A DNA stretch of 64,000 nucleotides from Zhihengliuella halotolerans (GCF_004217565.1 NZ_SHLA01000001.1:2232001-2296000); one strand, 5' to 3'; positions 54,499-62,869 are shown, counted from the stretch's first letter. Translations and numbers: made by a program. Notes: generated by a model from the letters alone, not told the origin.

Positions 54499-55770
54499 AT
54501 GCCTGCCCACGCCCAGACCGAGAATTCCGCTGCGAGCTTCCCCGACGGCGTCACCGCACCCGCCTACGAGGTGTGGGGGGACGTCGACGTGGACCCCGCG
54601 GGCATCTTCGACGACGTGCCCGACGCGGACCGCGCCTACTGGGACCGGGCCCGCGCCTTCGGCCGCGACGAGGTCGCCCCGGTCATCGCCGACTACTGGA
54701 ACCGCGCTGACTACCCGCTGCACCTCGGCCGTCGCCTCGGGGAGCTGGACCTGCTGCGCGACGGCGTCGAGATCGAGGGTGCCGAGCCCATGAGCACGCT
54801 CGCCGCCGGGCTCGTCAACATGGAGCTTTCCCGGGCAGACGGCTCGGTCGGCACGATCTGCGGCGTGCAGGCGGGGCTCGCGCTGCGCTCGATCGCCCTC
54901 TGCGGCACGCCGGAGCAGATCGACACGTGGGTCCCGAAGCTCTCGCGCGCCGAGGTCTGGGGCGCGTTCGCACTCACCGAGCCCACGCACGGTTCGGATT
55001 CCGTCTCCCTGGAGACGAAGGCGACCCCGGTCGAGGGCGGCTACCGGCTCAGCGGCGAGAAGAAGTGGATCGGCAACGCCTCGCTGGGCGATACCGAGGA
55101 GGGCGGCATCACCGTCGTCTGGGCACGAGTCGAGGGCGGCGAGCACGACGGCAACGTGCGCGGCTTCATCGTGCAGCAGGAGTGGGAGGGCTACCGGGCA
55201 ACGACCATCGAGAACAAGCTCAGCCTGCGCGCCATCTGGCAGGCCCACATCCGGATGGACAACGTGTTCGTGCCGGACAGCCACGTGCTCGAGCGCTCCT
55301 CCACGTTCAAGGACACCGCCCGGGTCCTCTTCGCCACGCGGCTCGGCGTCGCCTGGTCGGCCGTCGGGCACGCGACCGCCTGCTACGAGACCGCGGTCCA
55401 GTACGCAGGCCAGCGCACGCAATTCGGGCGGCCTCTCGCGGCGAGCCAGATCGTTCAGGAACGCCTGACCCGCATGCAGTCCGAGCTGGTCTCGATGCAG
55501 CTCATGGCCCGCCAGATGACGACCCGCGCCGAGGCCGGAACGCTGACCCCCGAGCAGGCTTCGCTGGCCAAGTACACATGCACCCGGGCGGCCCGCCGGG
55601 TCGCGGCCGAGGCGCGCGACCTGCTCGGCGGCAACGGCATCCTGCTCGAGCACCGCGTCGCCCGCCACTTCGCAGACGTCGAGGCGATCCACACCTACGA
55701 AGGCACCGAGACCGTCCAGGCCCTCATCATCGGGCGCTCGATCACGGGACACTCGGCCTTCGCCGCATAG
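54499..55770 (+). CDS. Acyl-CoA dehydrogenase (glutaryl-CoA dehydrogenase-like)
   Basis: A 423-residue FAD flavoprotein that oxidises an acyl-CoA at C2-C3. FAD/substrate motifs are WGAFALTEPTHGSDS and GEKKWIGNASLGD, and the C-terminal catalytic glutamate is in IHTYEGTETVQALIIGR (about residue 403). The overall pattern resembles glutaryl-CoA dehydrogenase and related short-chain enzymes; the acyl chain is not certain. It has its own strong promoter. The next 400 bases hold small RNA genes rather than proteins. Confidence 0.93.
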   Translation: MPAHAQTENSAASFPDGVTAPAYEVWGDVDVDPAGIFDDVPDADRAYWDRARAFGRDEVAPVIADYWNRADYPLHLGRRLGELDLLRDGVEIEGAEPMSTLAAGLVNMELSRADGSVGTICGVQAGLALRSIALCGTPEQIDTWVPKLSRAEVWGAFALTEPTHGSDSVSLETKATPVEGGYRLSGEKKWIGNASLGDTEEGGITVVWARVEGGEHDGNVRGFIVQQEWEGYRATTIENKLSLRAIWQAHIRMDNVFVPDSHVLERSSTFKDTARVLFATRLGVAWSAVGHATACYETAVQYAGQRTQFGRPLAASQIVQERLTRMQSELVSMQLMARQMTTRAEAGTLTPEQASLAKYTCTRAARRVAAEARDLLGGNGILLEHRVARHFADVEAIHTYEGTETVQALIIGRSITGHSAFAA

Positions 55771-55837
55771 GCTCGAATTCACACCCGCCCCATGGGCACT
55801 ACGCAGACTGTTTTCAGGTTGCAGTTCTAGTGTTTTA

Positions 55838-55924
55838 ACCACCTCTTGAAGGTGCGAGTGATGAGAGCACCGGTCGGGCCACGGCTATCCCCCCAAGCCG
55901 CCGACCGGTGCTCATCTCGTTAAG
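55838..55924 (+). ncRNA. Hairpin RNA copy 1 (6C-RNA-like, six-C loop)
   Basis: A small hairpin CACCT-cttga-AGGTG (55840-55854) is followed by the linker GCGAGTGATGA and a long hairpin. Its outer stem is GAGCACCGGTCGG (55865-55877) with CCGACCGGTGCTC (55901-55913), and its inner stem CGGCT/AGCCG presents the loop ATCCCCCCA. A short T-containing tail follows. Two hairpins with a six-cytosine loop recall the actinobacterial 6C small RNA. It is the first of three related copies and shows no coding potential. Confidence 0.7.
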
Positions 55925-56011
55925 GTGCCCACCGCGCAGCCCTCCCAGCGGATTCCTACGGGGGCCGAAGCGCCGGCACAGTCCCGGCACAGCTTGGCCC
56001 CTTAGGTTTTT

Positions 56012-56097
56012 AAGTACCTCATGGAGGTGCGAGTGATGAGAGCACCGGTCGGAGCAACGGCTTTCCCCCAAGTCGCCGACCGGTGCTCGTCGTTTAA
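56012..56097 (+). ncRNA. Hairpin RNA copy 2 (five-C loop)
   Basis: Same layout as copy 1: ACCTC-atg-GAGGT (56016-56028), linker GCGAGTGATGA, then GAGCACCGGTCGG (56040-56052) paired with CCGACCGGTGCTC (56076-56088). The inner stem CGGCT/AGTCG has a G-T pair and the loop TTCCCCCA. It ends in TCGTTTAAC. The first hairpin differs from copy 1 by paired changes, which supports a folded RNA. A TTAGGT box about 10 bases before it is a possible -10. Confidence 0.7.
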
Positions 56098-56183
56098 CGA
56101 CTCCAGCAGCTCCCGAGCCGGTGCTAGCCAAAGCGACCGCGACGAAGCAGACTAGGGGTACCCGATCCGAGAGGAGCAGAGTC

Positions 56184-56339
56184 ATGACGGCCAACGAATC
56201 CGGCAATGGCACGAGCGCCGAGTCACCCCAGGGGACCGACGAGGAGATTGCCAAGAAGAAGCACGATCATGAAGACGAGATGGTCGAAGAATGGGAAGAC
56301 GAATCCTTTCCGGCCTCGGATCCTCCCTCGAATTACTAG
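56184..56339 (+). CDS. Small acidic protein with ESFPASDPPS tail
   Basis: A 51-residue protein starting at the ATG at 56184, seven bases after AGGAG. It is rich in Glu, Asp and Lys (EEIAKKKHDHEDEMVEEWED) and ends in ESFPASDPPSNY. The short motif ESFPASDPP(S/A) recurs at the C-terminus of many small bacterial proteins of unknown function, some stress-induced. It is probably intrinsically disordered. It lies between the second and third hairpin RNA genes, and a 32-base palindrome follows 36 bases after the stop. Confidence 0.8.
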   Translation: MTANESGNGTSAESPQGTDEEIAKKKHDHEDEMVEEWEDESFPASDPPSNY

Positions 56340-56374
56340 CATTCACCTGAAGTTCGCTCGAACCCCAGTTGCCT

Positions 56375-56406
56375 CCTACCTTGCGTTCAGGTGAACTCAA
56401 GGTAGG
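56375..56406. repeat. 32-base palindrome before hairpin RNA copy 3
   Basis: CCTACCTTG-c-GTTCA-gg-TGAAC-t-CAAGGTAGG: two perfectly paired arm segments (9 and 5 bp) interrupted by one mismatch. It may be a terminator of the small acidic gene without a T-run, or a binding site just upstream of the third hairpin RNA. Confidence 0.7.
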
Positions 56407-56420
56407 GGCCATAAGCTGAA

Positions 56421-56513
56421 TTCACCTTCTCAAGGTGCGAGTGATCACGAAGCACCGACCGCGGCGGTTTTATCGCCTCCTTGTCCGCAGCGGTCGGTGC
56501 TTCGATCTTTTAA
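56421..56513 (+). ncRNA. Hairpin RNA copy 3 (diverged loop, T-tailed)
   Basis: CACCTT-ctc-AAGGTG (56423-56437), then GCGAGTGATCA and a long hairpin GAAGCACCGACCGC (56449-56462) with GCGGTCGGTGCTTC (56490-56503), followed by GATCTTTT. Compared with copies 1 and 2 both strands of the outer stem have changed together (for example ACCGGTC to ACCGACC), so pairing is conserved while sequence is not. The loop lacks the C-run and holds GTTTTATCGCCTCC instead. Confidence 0.7.
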
Positions 56514-56586
56514 CACCGCGGCACCTGAGCCGACCCGCACCGCCGCCCGATAGCATGATGAATACGCGCCGCACCCAGGAGGACAC

Positions 56587-57624
56587 GTGACCGAGCACCG
56601 CATCGACCGCACGCACGAAACGCATCGGCCCTACGTGGCAGCCGAGGACCGCTACGACTCGATCGCCTACCGCGCCGTGGGCCGCTCGGGGTTGGTCCTG
56701 CCGCCGCTGAGCCTGGGACTGTGGTGGAATTTCGGCGACAATCGCCCGTTCGACACCCAGCGCCAGATCCTGCGGCACGCGTTCGACCACGGCATCACTC
56801 ACTTCGACCTGGCCAATAACTACGGTCCGCCGTACGGAAGCGCCGAGGAGAACTTCGGCCGCATGATGGCCAAAGACTTCGCCCCGTACCGCGACGAGCT
56901 CATCGTCTCCTCGAAGGCCGGGTATGACATGTGGCCGGGCCCCTATGGCAACGGGGGCTCGCGCAAGTACCTCCTGTCCTCGGCCGAAGCCTCACTCAAG
57001 CGCTTGGGCCTCGACTACGTCGACATCTTCTACTCGCACCGCCCCACCCCCGACGTCCCGCTCGAGGAGACCATCGGAGCGCTCGACACTCTCGTCCGCC
57101 AGGGCAAGGCACTCTACGTCGGCATCTCGTCCTACTCCCCCGAGCGCACGGCCGAAGCCGCTGAGATCGCCCGCTCGCTGGGCACGCCCCTCGTCATCCA
57201 TCAGCCCTCCTACTCCCTCCTGAACCGCTGGGTCGAGGACGGGCTGCTCGCCACTCTGGCACGCGAGGGCATGGGCTCGATCGCCTTCACCCCGCTGGCC
57301 CAGGGGCTCTTGACGAACAAGTACCTGGAGAACGCGGACGCCACCCCGTCGGGCGGACGCAGCTCGCTGTCCGGCCTGACCGAGGAGAACCTCGCCATCG
57401 TGCGCAACCTCGACCGCCACGCCGCAGAGCGCGGGCAGAGCCTCGCGCAGATGTCCATCGCGTGGCTCCTGCGCTCGGGCGGCGTGACCTCGGTGCTCAT
57501 CGGCGCCTCTTCGACCGGCCAGCTCGACGACAACCTCGGCGCGCTCGTCAACACGAGCTTCACTGACGCCGAGCTCCTCCTGATCGACCGGATCACGGCG
57601 GGCGATCCCGGGGCCGGGGCCTGA
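56587..57624 (+). CDS. Aldo/keto reductase (YghZ-like)
   Basis: A 345-residue NADPH-dependent aldo/keto reductase of the YghZ/AKR14 type, which reduces aldehydes such as glyceraldehyde 3-phosphate or methylglyoxal. The N-terminal strand YRAVGRSGLVLPPLSLGLWW, the catalytic Asp/Tyr in THFDLANNYGPPYGSAEENF, the lysine in LIVSSKAGYDMW, the histidine in IFYSHRPTPDVPLEE and the NADPH loop near LIGASSTGQLDDN are all present. GTG start with AGGAGGA upstream. The next gene begins 7 bases after its stop. Confidence 0.94.
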   Translation: MTEHRIDRTHETHRPYVAAEDRYDSIAYRAVGRSGLVLPPLSLGLWWNFGDNRPFDTQRQILRHAFDHGITHFDLANNYGPPYGSAEENFGRMMAKDFAPYRDELIVSSKAGYDMWPGPYGNGGSRKYLLSSAEASLKRLGLDYVDIFYSHRPTPDVPLEETIGALDTLVRQGKALYVGISSYSPERTAEAAEIARSLGTPLVIHQPSYSLLNRWVEDGLLATLAREGMGSIAFTPLAQGLLTNKYLENADATPSGGRSSLSGLTEENLAIVRNLDRHAAERGQSLAQMSIAWLLRSGGVTSVLIGASSTGQLDDNLGALVNTSFTDAELLLIDRITAGDPGAGA

Positions 57625-57631
57625 CGACGCC

Positions 57632-59125
57632 ATGGCAGCGCCAAGCCCCGGATTCGACCGCCGCACGACGACGTCGCGGCCGTTCATTGCGACTGTCGCC
57701 GTGCTGATGCTCGCCTTCTGCCTGGCGGCATCCGGTCTCGTCGCCGGCGCGGAGCGCGCCGCAGCCGCAGCGCCGTCAACAGTGGAGATCGCCGACACGT
57801 CCGACGCTCTCGACGAGGCGGCCCTCGCCGCAGCGATCAACGAGATCGACTTCCATGTGCCGACCGACGTCGTCGTACTCACCATCGACGGAAGCGGGGC
57901 GAACCAATTGAACGAGGCCGTCCTGAACTACGCCCGGACGGACAACCCGGAGTGGATCTCCGCTGACGACGAGAAGTGGGCGGACGGGCTCTTCATCCTC
58001 GCGGTGGATCCTCGCGGGCGCCAGGTCGGCACCTACTTCGGCGACGACCGCGAGGTCTCCCAAGGTGCGCAGGATCGCATTCAGGAGGCGACGAAGTCCG
58101 ACTTCCGGGCCGGGCGTTGGGACGCGGGTGTACTCTCCGGCGTGAAGGAGGCCGCCATCTTGATCGGGCGGCCTTGGTACCGGCACCCGGGGTTCTACGT
58201 CTTCGGCGGCGTACTTGCCGCGGGCGGGCTCTTCACCGCGCTCGGCGTCGCCGGGTACCGGCGCGGAAACCGCCAGAAGGTAGACGCGGCACTCGTCCGC
58301 GGCGACGACCACCTGGCCAGTGTGTCGGCCGCCCTGCGGGCCACCGACCAGAACGCCAAACGCATCCCCTCCACGTCCTCGTACGGGGCGAAGGTGCTGG
58401 AGCGGTACGCGACCTTCGCACAGGAGCGCCGGGACCTGCTCGCCGAGCGGGAGGAGCTCGGCGGTATGGACGAGCGCGCGCGGGCGGCGAAGTCGGCCGC
58501 CGATCGCGCCGGAACCTGGGCGGACCGTACGGCGGCCCTGGACGCGTTCGACGACGTCGTCGCGGACGCCGCCGACCTGCTGACGATGAGCGGCGAGTGG
58601 CAGGCCGCGTGGAAGCGGCAGGCAGCCAGGTTCCGGGAGGACGTGGACGCGGTCCCGGAGCTCGTCGACCTCGAACCGGCGGCCGCCGGTAGCCCCGAGG
58701 CCGGTGAGCTGCTGGAGTTCGCCGGCCGGGCGCGCGTCGATCTGAGTTCGATCGGCTCCCGCCTCACGGCACGGCAGATCACGGCCGAGCTGGCACTCGA
58801 TGATCTGCAGAAGCTGCGTGTTCGACTCTCCGACCTTTTCGAGTCCTTCGCCGACGTGGTCACCGAGTCCTACGCGAAGACCGATGCGGAACGGACGACG
58901 ATGCGGGAGGAGATGGACTCGACCCGCCGCTCCGCGACCGGCTCGCACGGGAACATCCTCGACGTCACCTACCCCGCGCTCTTCCTGCTGCACGGCCACT
59001 CGTTCAGGACCTGGCATTCCGAGGGCACCTCCGCGGTGGAGGCCGCGCGGTCCTCAAGCACCAGCACCGGGTACGGGTCGAGTGGCGGCGGCTTTTCCGG
59101 CGCCGGTTCGTCTTCCCGCTTCTAG
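57632..59125 (+). CDS. DUF5129/TPM-like membrane protein
   Basis: A 497-residue protein with an N-terminal signal or anchor helix (FIATVAVLMLAFCLAASGLV), an extracytoplasmic TPM-like domain (about 60-185; DVVVLTIDGSGANQLNEAVL, FILAVDPRGRQVGTYFGDDR), a second transmembrane helix (about 193-212), and a long helical domain. It ends in a Ser/Gly tail (GSSGGGFSGAGSSSRF) of the kind found in TPM-domain proteins. Related actinobacterial proteins are annotated DUF5129; function unknown. It lies 7 bases behind the aldo/keto reductase gene, possibly cotranscribed. Confidence 0.8.
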   Translation: MAAPSPGFDRRTTTSRPFIATVAVLMLAFCLAASGLVAGAERAAAAAPSTVEIADTSDALDEAALAAAINEIDFHVPTDVVVLTIDGSGANQLNEAVLNYARTDNPEWISADDEKWADGLFILAVDPRGRQVGTYFGDDREVSQGAQDRIQEATKSDFRAGRWDAGVLSGVKEAAILIGRPWYRHPGFYVFGGVLAAGGLFTALGVAGYRRGNRQKVDAALVRGDDHLASVSAALRATDQNAKRIPSTSSYGAKVLERYATFAQERRDLLAEREELGGMDERARAAKSAADRAGTWADRTAALDAFDDVVADAADLLTMSGEWQAAWKRQAARFREDVDAVPELVDLEPAAAGSPEAGELLEFAGRARVDLSSIGSRLTARQITAELALDDLQKLRVRLSDLFESFADVVTESYAKTDAERTTMREEMDSTRRSATGSHGNILDVTYPALFLLHGHSFRTWHSEGTSAVEAARSSSTSTGYGSSGGGFSGAGSSSRF

Positions 59126-59140
59126 TCACGCCTAAGATGT

Positions 59141-59156
59141 AACCTGATCTCAGGTT
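59141..59156. repeat. Short palindrome upstream of the AI-2E exporter
   Basis: AACCTGA-tc-TCAGGTT, 16 bases with 7-bp arms, in the 87-base gap after the DUF5129 gene. It could be an operator or part of a terminator; a smaller CACC-tcat-GGTG hairpin follows. Confidence 0.45.
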
Positions 59157-59212
59157 TGTCCACCTCATGGTGACCCCCGGGTACGGGACGGTCACCGCAA
59201 CGAAGGAGCGCC

Positions 59213-60394
59213 ATGTCATTCGGTCTATTCCGACGCCGCCGCATGGAGGCCACCGCCCGACCGGCCGGCGACCGGCCGGACCGCACCCACGGGACCGGGC
59301 GCGTTGCCGGCATGTGGAGCGATTTCCTCGGCATGACAGCCACGCGGGCGGCGCAGCTCCTGCTGGTGCTGGCGATCGGCACCGTCGCGGTCATGGCGTT
59401 CCAGCAGGTCAGCGTAGCCATATTGCCTCTGATCATCGCTCTGATCCTCGCCAGCGCTCTGTGGCCGGTGGTCCGCATGTTCCGCAAGGTCATGAGCCCG
59501 CTCCTCGCCGCATGGTCTGTCTTCCTGGGATCGATCATCGTACTCGGCGGGATCGGCTGGGGATTGGTCGTCTCCGTGATCCACGAGTGGCCGAGCCTTG
59601 TCGAACAGGCGGTCCAGGGCTTCAGCGAAGTCCAGTCGATGATCGACAACCTCGCGCAGAACCTGCCTTTCAATCTCAGCCAGGACAACGTCAACCAGAC
59701 CGTCAACGACGCTGTGGAGGCGGCCGCGGCGTTCCTGACGAGCAGCCAGTTCGGTTCCGGCGCCCTCAGCGGTCTCTCCGCTGCGGGCAGTTTCGTCACC
59801 GGGGCGGTTCTGCTCATGGTGATCCTCTTCTTCTTCCTCAAGGACGGCGACCGGATCTGGGAATTCTTCCTGTCGTGGATCCCTGAACAGCACCTGGCTC
59901 GCTGGCGCGCGTCCGGTTCCGAAGCAACGGACACGTTCGGCGGCTACATCCGCGGTACCGCGATCGTGGCCGCCGTGGACGCCCTCGGCATCGGCATCGC
60001 GCTGCTGCTGCTCGGCGTACCGCTGGCACTGCCTCTTGCAGTCATCGTTTTCCTCGCGTCCTTCATCCCGATGGTCGGAGCCACGATCGCCGGCATCTTG
60101 GCGACCTTGGTCGCCCTCGTCGCCAATGGCTGGGTCGTGGCCCTGGCCGTCCTCGGCGCGGTCATCCTGGTGAACCAGCTGGAGGGCAATTTCCTGCAGC
60201 CCATCGTGATGGCGCGGACGCTGAGCCTGCACGCGCTGGTCGTGTTGCTGGCCCTGACCATGGGCACGGTGATCAGCGGCCTGGTGGGCGCAATCCTGGC
60301 CGTGCCGCTCACCGCAGCAGCGTGGGCGGTCATCAAGGTCTGGACGGGTCGTTCGGACCACGCGATCCAAGAAGTCTCTCCACAACCCGCCTGA
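59213..60394 (+). CDS. AI-2E family transporter
   Basis: A 393-residue membrane protein of the AI-2E (TqsA/PerM, UPF0118) family with about eight helices. The extracytoplasmic loop between helices 3 and 4 is SVIHEWPSLVEQAVQGFSEV, followed by the typical FFFLKDGDRIWEFFLSWIP and QLEGNFLQPIVMARTLSLHA near the C-terminus. Family members export autoinducer-2 or act as sodium/proton antiporters; which applies here is unknown. A clear bidirectional terminator separates it from the convergent DUF305 gene. The ATG follows GAAGGAG by 5 bases. Confidence 0.93.
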   Translation: MSFGLFRRRRMEATARPAGDRPDRTHGTGRVAGMWSDFLGMTATRAAQLLLVLAIGTVAVMAFQQVSVAILPLIIALILASALWPVVRMFRKVMSPLLAAWSVFLGSIIVLGGIGWGLVVSVIHEWPSLVEQAVQGFSEVQSMIDNLAQNLPFNLSQDNVNQTVNDAVEAAAAFLTSSQFGSGALSGLSAAGSFVTGAVLLMVILFFFLKDGDRIWEFFLSWIPEQHLARWRASGSEATDTFGGYIRGTAIVAAVDALGIGIALLLLGVPLALPLAVIVFLASFIPMVGATIAGILATLVALVANGWVVALAVLGAVILVNQLEGNFLQPIVMARTLSLHALVVLLALTMGTVISGLVGAILAVPLTAAAWAVIKVWTGRSDHAIQEVSPQPA

Positions 60395-60430
60395 CGCTTC
60401 CCTGGCGACGGCTCAGTCGTCGTGCGCTTG

Positions 60431-60465
60431 AGCGGCCGCACCGGTACACGGTGCGGCCGCTTTCG
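60431..60465. terminator. Bidirectional terminator between AI-2E and DUF305 genes
   Basis: AGCGGCCGCACCG (60431-60443) and CGGTGCGGCCGCT (60449-60461) form a 13-bp stem with a 5-base loop, followed by TTTCG. It lies between two convergent genes. Confidence 0.88.
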
Positions 60466-60501
60466 TTTGCCCGGCTCGCGCCGGCGTTCCGGACGCGGAT
60501 C

Positions 60502-61251
60502 CTAGAGCGCGCCCAGCAGGTCCCGCATGCGTCCGATCTCCGCCGACTGGCTCGACGACATGTGCGTCGACATCTCCTGGACCGTGTCGTCGATGCCCTG
60601 GATCTGGACCGAATCACACATCACGATCGCCCCTTCATGGTGCTTGATCATGCCCTCCAGGAACAGCCGATCGAACTCCTCGCCGTCGGCCTCGGCGAGC
60701 GCGGCCATCTCCTCATCGCTCAGCATGCCGTGCATGTGCATGCCGCCGGGCGCCCAGCCATCCTCAGCCTCCGCGGGCACGTTCACGTCGCGCGAGCTCA
60801 GCCAGTCGACCATGTACTGGATCTCGGCCCCCTGCTCAAGGTTCATACGGCGAGCGAGGTTCTTCAGCTCCTCCGAGGCGGCCTGCCCCGGCACCATATC
60901 CGTCATCGCCACGGCTTGGGCGTGGTGCGGGATCATCATCGCCATGAACTCGGCGTCCGCCTCGTTCCAGGACTCCCCCGTATCCGGGTCGCCGGTCCCC
61001 GGCGCGCCCGTCTCGTTGCCACCGCCCGGGGCACCCGGCACGACGACGGCAGGAGCCGAGCTGGTCGCCGTCGGCTCGGGTTTTTTCTTGCCTTGAGAAT
61101 CTCCCGGGACGGCCCCGGCAGCCACACAGGATGTGAGGGCGAGTGTCAGTACTGCAGCAGTGAGGGCCGCGGCAAGTGAGCGCCCCCGCCCAGAGCGCCT
61201 CCGCGTCGATTGCTTGAATGTTGCACCTTGACTAGGGGATTTATCATTCAT
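60502..61251 (-). CDS. DUF305 (ferritin-like fold) lipoprotein
   Basis: A 249-residue lipoprotein. The signal peptide has a basic n-region and lipobox LTSC, followed by a Pro/Thr/Gly-rich tether. The DUF305 domain shows its two hallmark segments FMAMMIPHHAQAVAMTDM and EGMIKHHEGAIVMCDS, each with a His-His pair that probably binds metal in the four-helix bundle. An MHMHGM segment adds methionine/histidine ligands, which suggests copper. Function is undefined. It is divergent from the LVIVD-repeat gene across a 118-base AT-rich region, and that pairing suggests a shared extracytoplasmic function. Confidence 0.9.
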   Translation of the reverse strand: MNDKSPSQGATFKQSTRRRSGRGRSLAAALTAAVLTLALTSCVAAGAVPGDSQGKKKPEPTATSSAPAVVVPGAPGGGNETGAPGTGDPDTGESWNEADAEFMAMMIPHHAQAVAMTDMVPGQAASEELKNLARRMNLEQGAEIQYMVDWLSSRDVNVPAEAEDGWAPGGMHMHGMLSDEEMAALAEADGEEFDRLFLEGMIKHHEGAIVMCDSVQIQGIDDTVQEMSTHMSSSQSAEIGRMRDLLGAL

Positions 61252-61369
61252 GGGTCAACTCTCTCCTCATACAAGAACTTCATGCAATAGACCTTTAACA
61301 AGTGCTGGACGAATCTATGTGTTGCAGGCAACAATACAAGCACACGATCCAGGAGGTGAAGACGCACCC

Positions 61370-62839
61370 ATGCGTCCAAACAATCACACGCACCCGCGCC
61401 GCCGTGCGGCACTGGCGACTGCCGCGGCGATTCTGCTGGCCGGATCCGCGATCTCGGCAGCCGCGCCCGCTCTCGCCGAGCCCGCACACCCCGGCCATGA
61501 GGACCCGTTCGAGCACAATCACCAGCCGTCAGAGCAGGCGCAGCCCAAGCTTTTCCCGGGCCAGCAGGAAACTGCCGCCGGGGAACCCGACGTGGCTCCC
61601 GGTGAGACCGAGAGCTCCAACATGGAGCTCCTGAGCAACATCCCGATGGACGGGACGCTGCAGGGCACCGGTTCGGACCTCGCGTTCGAGGGGAACTACG
61701 CGTACGCCGGCAACTACGACGGCTTCACGGTCTACGATCTGTCCAACCCGAAAGAGCCTTCCAAGCTGACCGAGGTCTACTGCCCGGGCGCGCAGAACGA
61801 CGTCTCCGTCTACGGCGACATCCTCATCGCCTCGGTCGACGCCCGCATGGTCGACGACAAGTGCGGCAGCGAGCGCACCTCGGACCCGGAGAACTACTGG
61901 GAAGGCATCCGGGTCTTCGACATCAGCGACCCGGCCGATCCGCAGTACATCAAGTCCGTCGAGACCAAGTGCGGTTCGCACACGAACTCGATGGCGCCGT
62001 CGAAGAACGGCCAGGACCTGTACGTCTACGTCTCGTCGTACTCGCCCAACGCAGCCCTGGCGAACTGCCAGCCCCCGCACGATCTGATCTCCGTCGTGAA
62101 GATCCCGGTCAAGAACCCGACGGCCGCCGCCGTGGTGTCCGAGCCGAACCTCTTCCCGGACGGCGGCTACGAGGGTGGCGGCTGGGCCAGCGCGACCTCG
62201 GGCTGCCACGACATCACCACGTACGCCAAGAAGGACATCGCCGCCGGCGCCTGCATGGGCGACGGCATCATCATGGACATCTCCGACCGCGAGAACCCCG
62301 TGGTCACGGAGCGCGTGCGCGACACGGAGAACTTCGCGTTCTGGCACTCGGCCACGTTCAACAATGACGCCACGAAGGTCGTCTTCACGGACGAGCTCGG
62401 CGGCGGCGGCTGGGCCACCTGCACCGAGGAGTTCGGCCCGGAACTCGGCGCGAACGCCATCTACGAACTCAAGGGCGGCAAGCTCGACTTCGCCTCGTAC
62501 TACAAGATCCCGCGCATCAACACCGAGAACGAGAACTGCGTGGCCCACAACGGCTCGCTGATCCCAGTCAAGGGCAAGGACCTCATGGTGCAGTCCTGGT
62601 ACCAGGGCGGCACGTCGGTCTTCGACTTCACCGACGCGAAGAACCCGAAGGAGGTCGCCTGGTTCGACCGCGGCGAGGGCCTCTCCGGCGGCGGCACGTG
62701 GTCGTCCTACTACTACAACGGCTACGTCTACTCGAACGACCTCTCCGTCGGCCTGGACACCTTCAAGTTGGACTCGGCGATCGACGCCAAGGCCAAGAAG
62801 CAGAAGGAACTGAACCCGCAGGCGCAGCGGCGGTACTGA
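61370..62839 (+). CDS. Exported LVIVD-repeat beta-propeller protein
   Basis: A 489-residue exported protein. An N-terminal signal peptide (RRRAALATAAAILLAGSAIS) ends in ALAEPAHPG, followed by a His/Glu-rich segment. The rest is a beta-propeller of LVIVD-type repeats with blades such as NYAYAGNYDGFTVYDLSNP, GIRVFDISDPADPQYIKSV and TSVFDFTDAKNPKEVAWFDR. Paired cysteines probably form disulfides. LVIVD proteins are of unknown activity. The ATG at 61370 has AGGAGGTGA upstream; the frame from 61250 is rejected. Divergent from the DUF305 lipoprotein gene, with a strong terminator after it. Confidence 0.9.
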   Translation: MRPNNHTHPRRRAALATAAAILLAGSAISAAAPALAEPAHPGHEDPFEHNHQPSEQAQPKLFPGQQETAAGEPDVAPGETESSNMELLSNIPMDGTLQGTGSDLAFEGNYAYAGNYDGFTVYDLSNPKEPSKLTEVYCPGAQNDVSVYGDILIASVDARMVDDKCGSERTSDPENYWEGIRVFDISDPADPQYIKSVETKCGSHTNSMAPSKNGQDLYVYVSSYSPNAALANCQPPHDLISVVKIPVKNPTAAAVVSEPNLFPDGGYEGGGWASATSGCHDITTYAKKDIAAGACMGDGIIMDISDRENPVVTERVRDTENFAFWHSATFNNDATKVVFTDELGGGGWATCTEEFGPELGANAIYELKGGKLDFASYYKIPRINTENENCVAHNGSLIPVKGKDLMVQSWYQGGTSVFDFTDAKNPKEVAWFDRGEGLSGGGTWSSYYYNGYVYSNDLSVGLDTFKLDSAIDAKAKKQKELNPQAQRRY

Positions 62840-62869
62840 TCCCGCGCATCCACGCGTAAACCGCGGTAC

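Noticed and set aside
55838-56513. CRISPR array or insertion-sequence ends
   Set aside because: The repeats are about 90 bases, diverged, unevenly spaced and internally folded, with no uniform spacers, transposase or target duplication.
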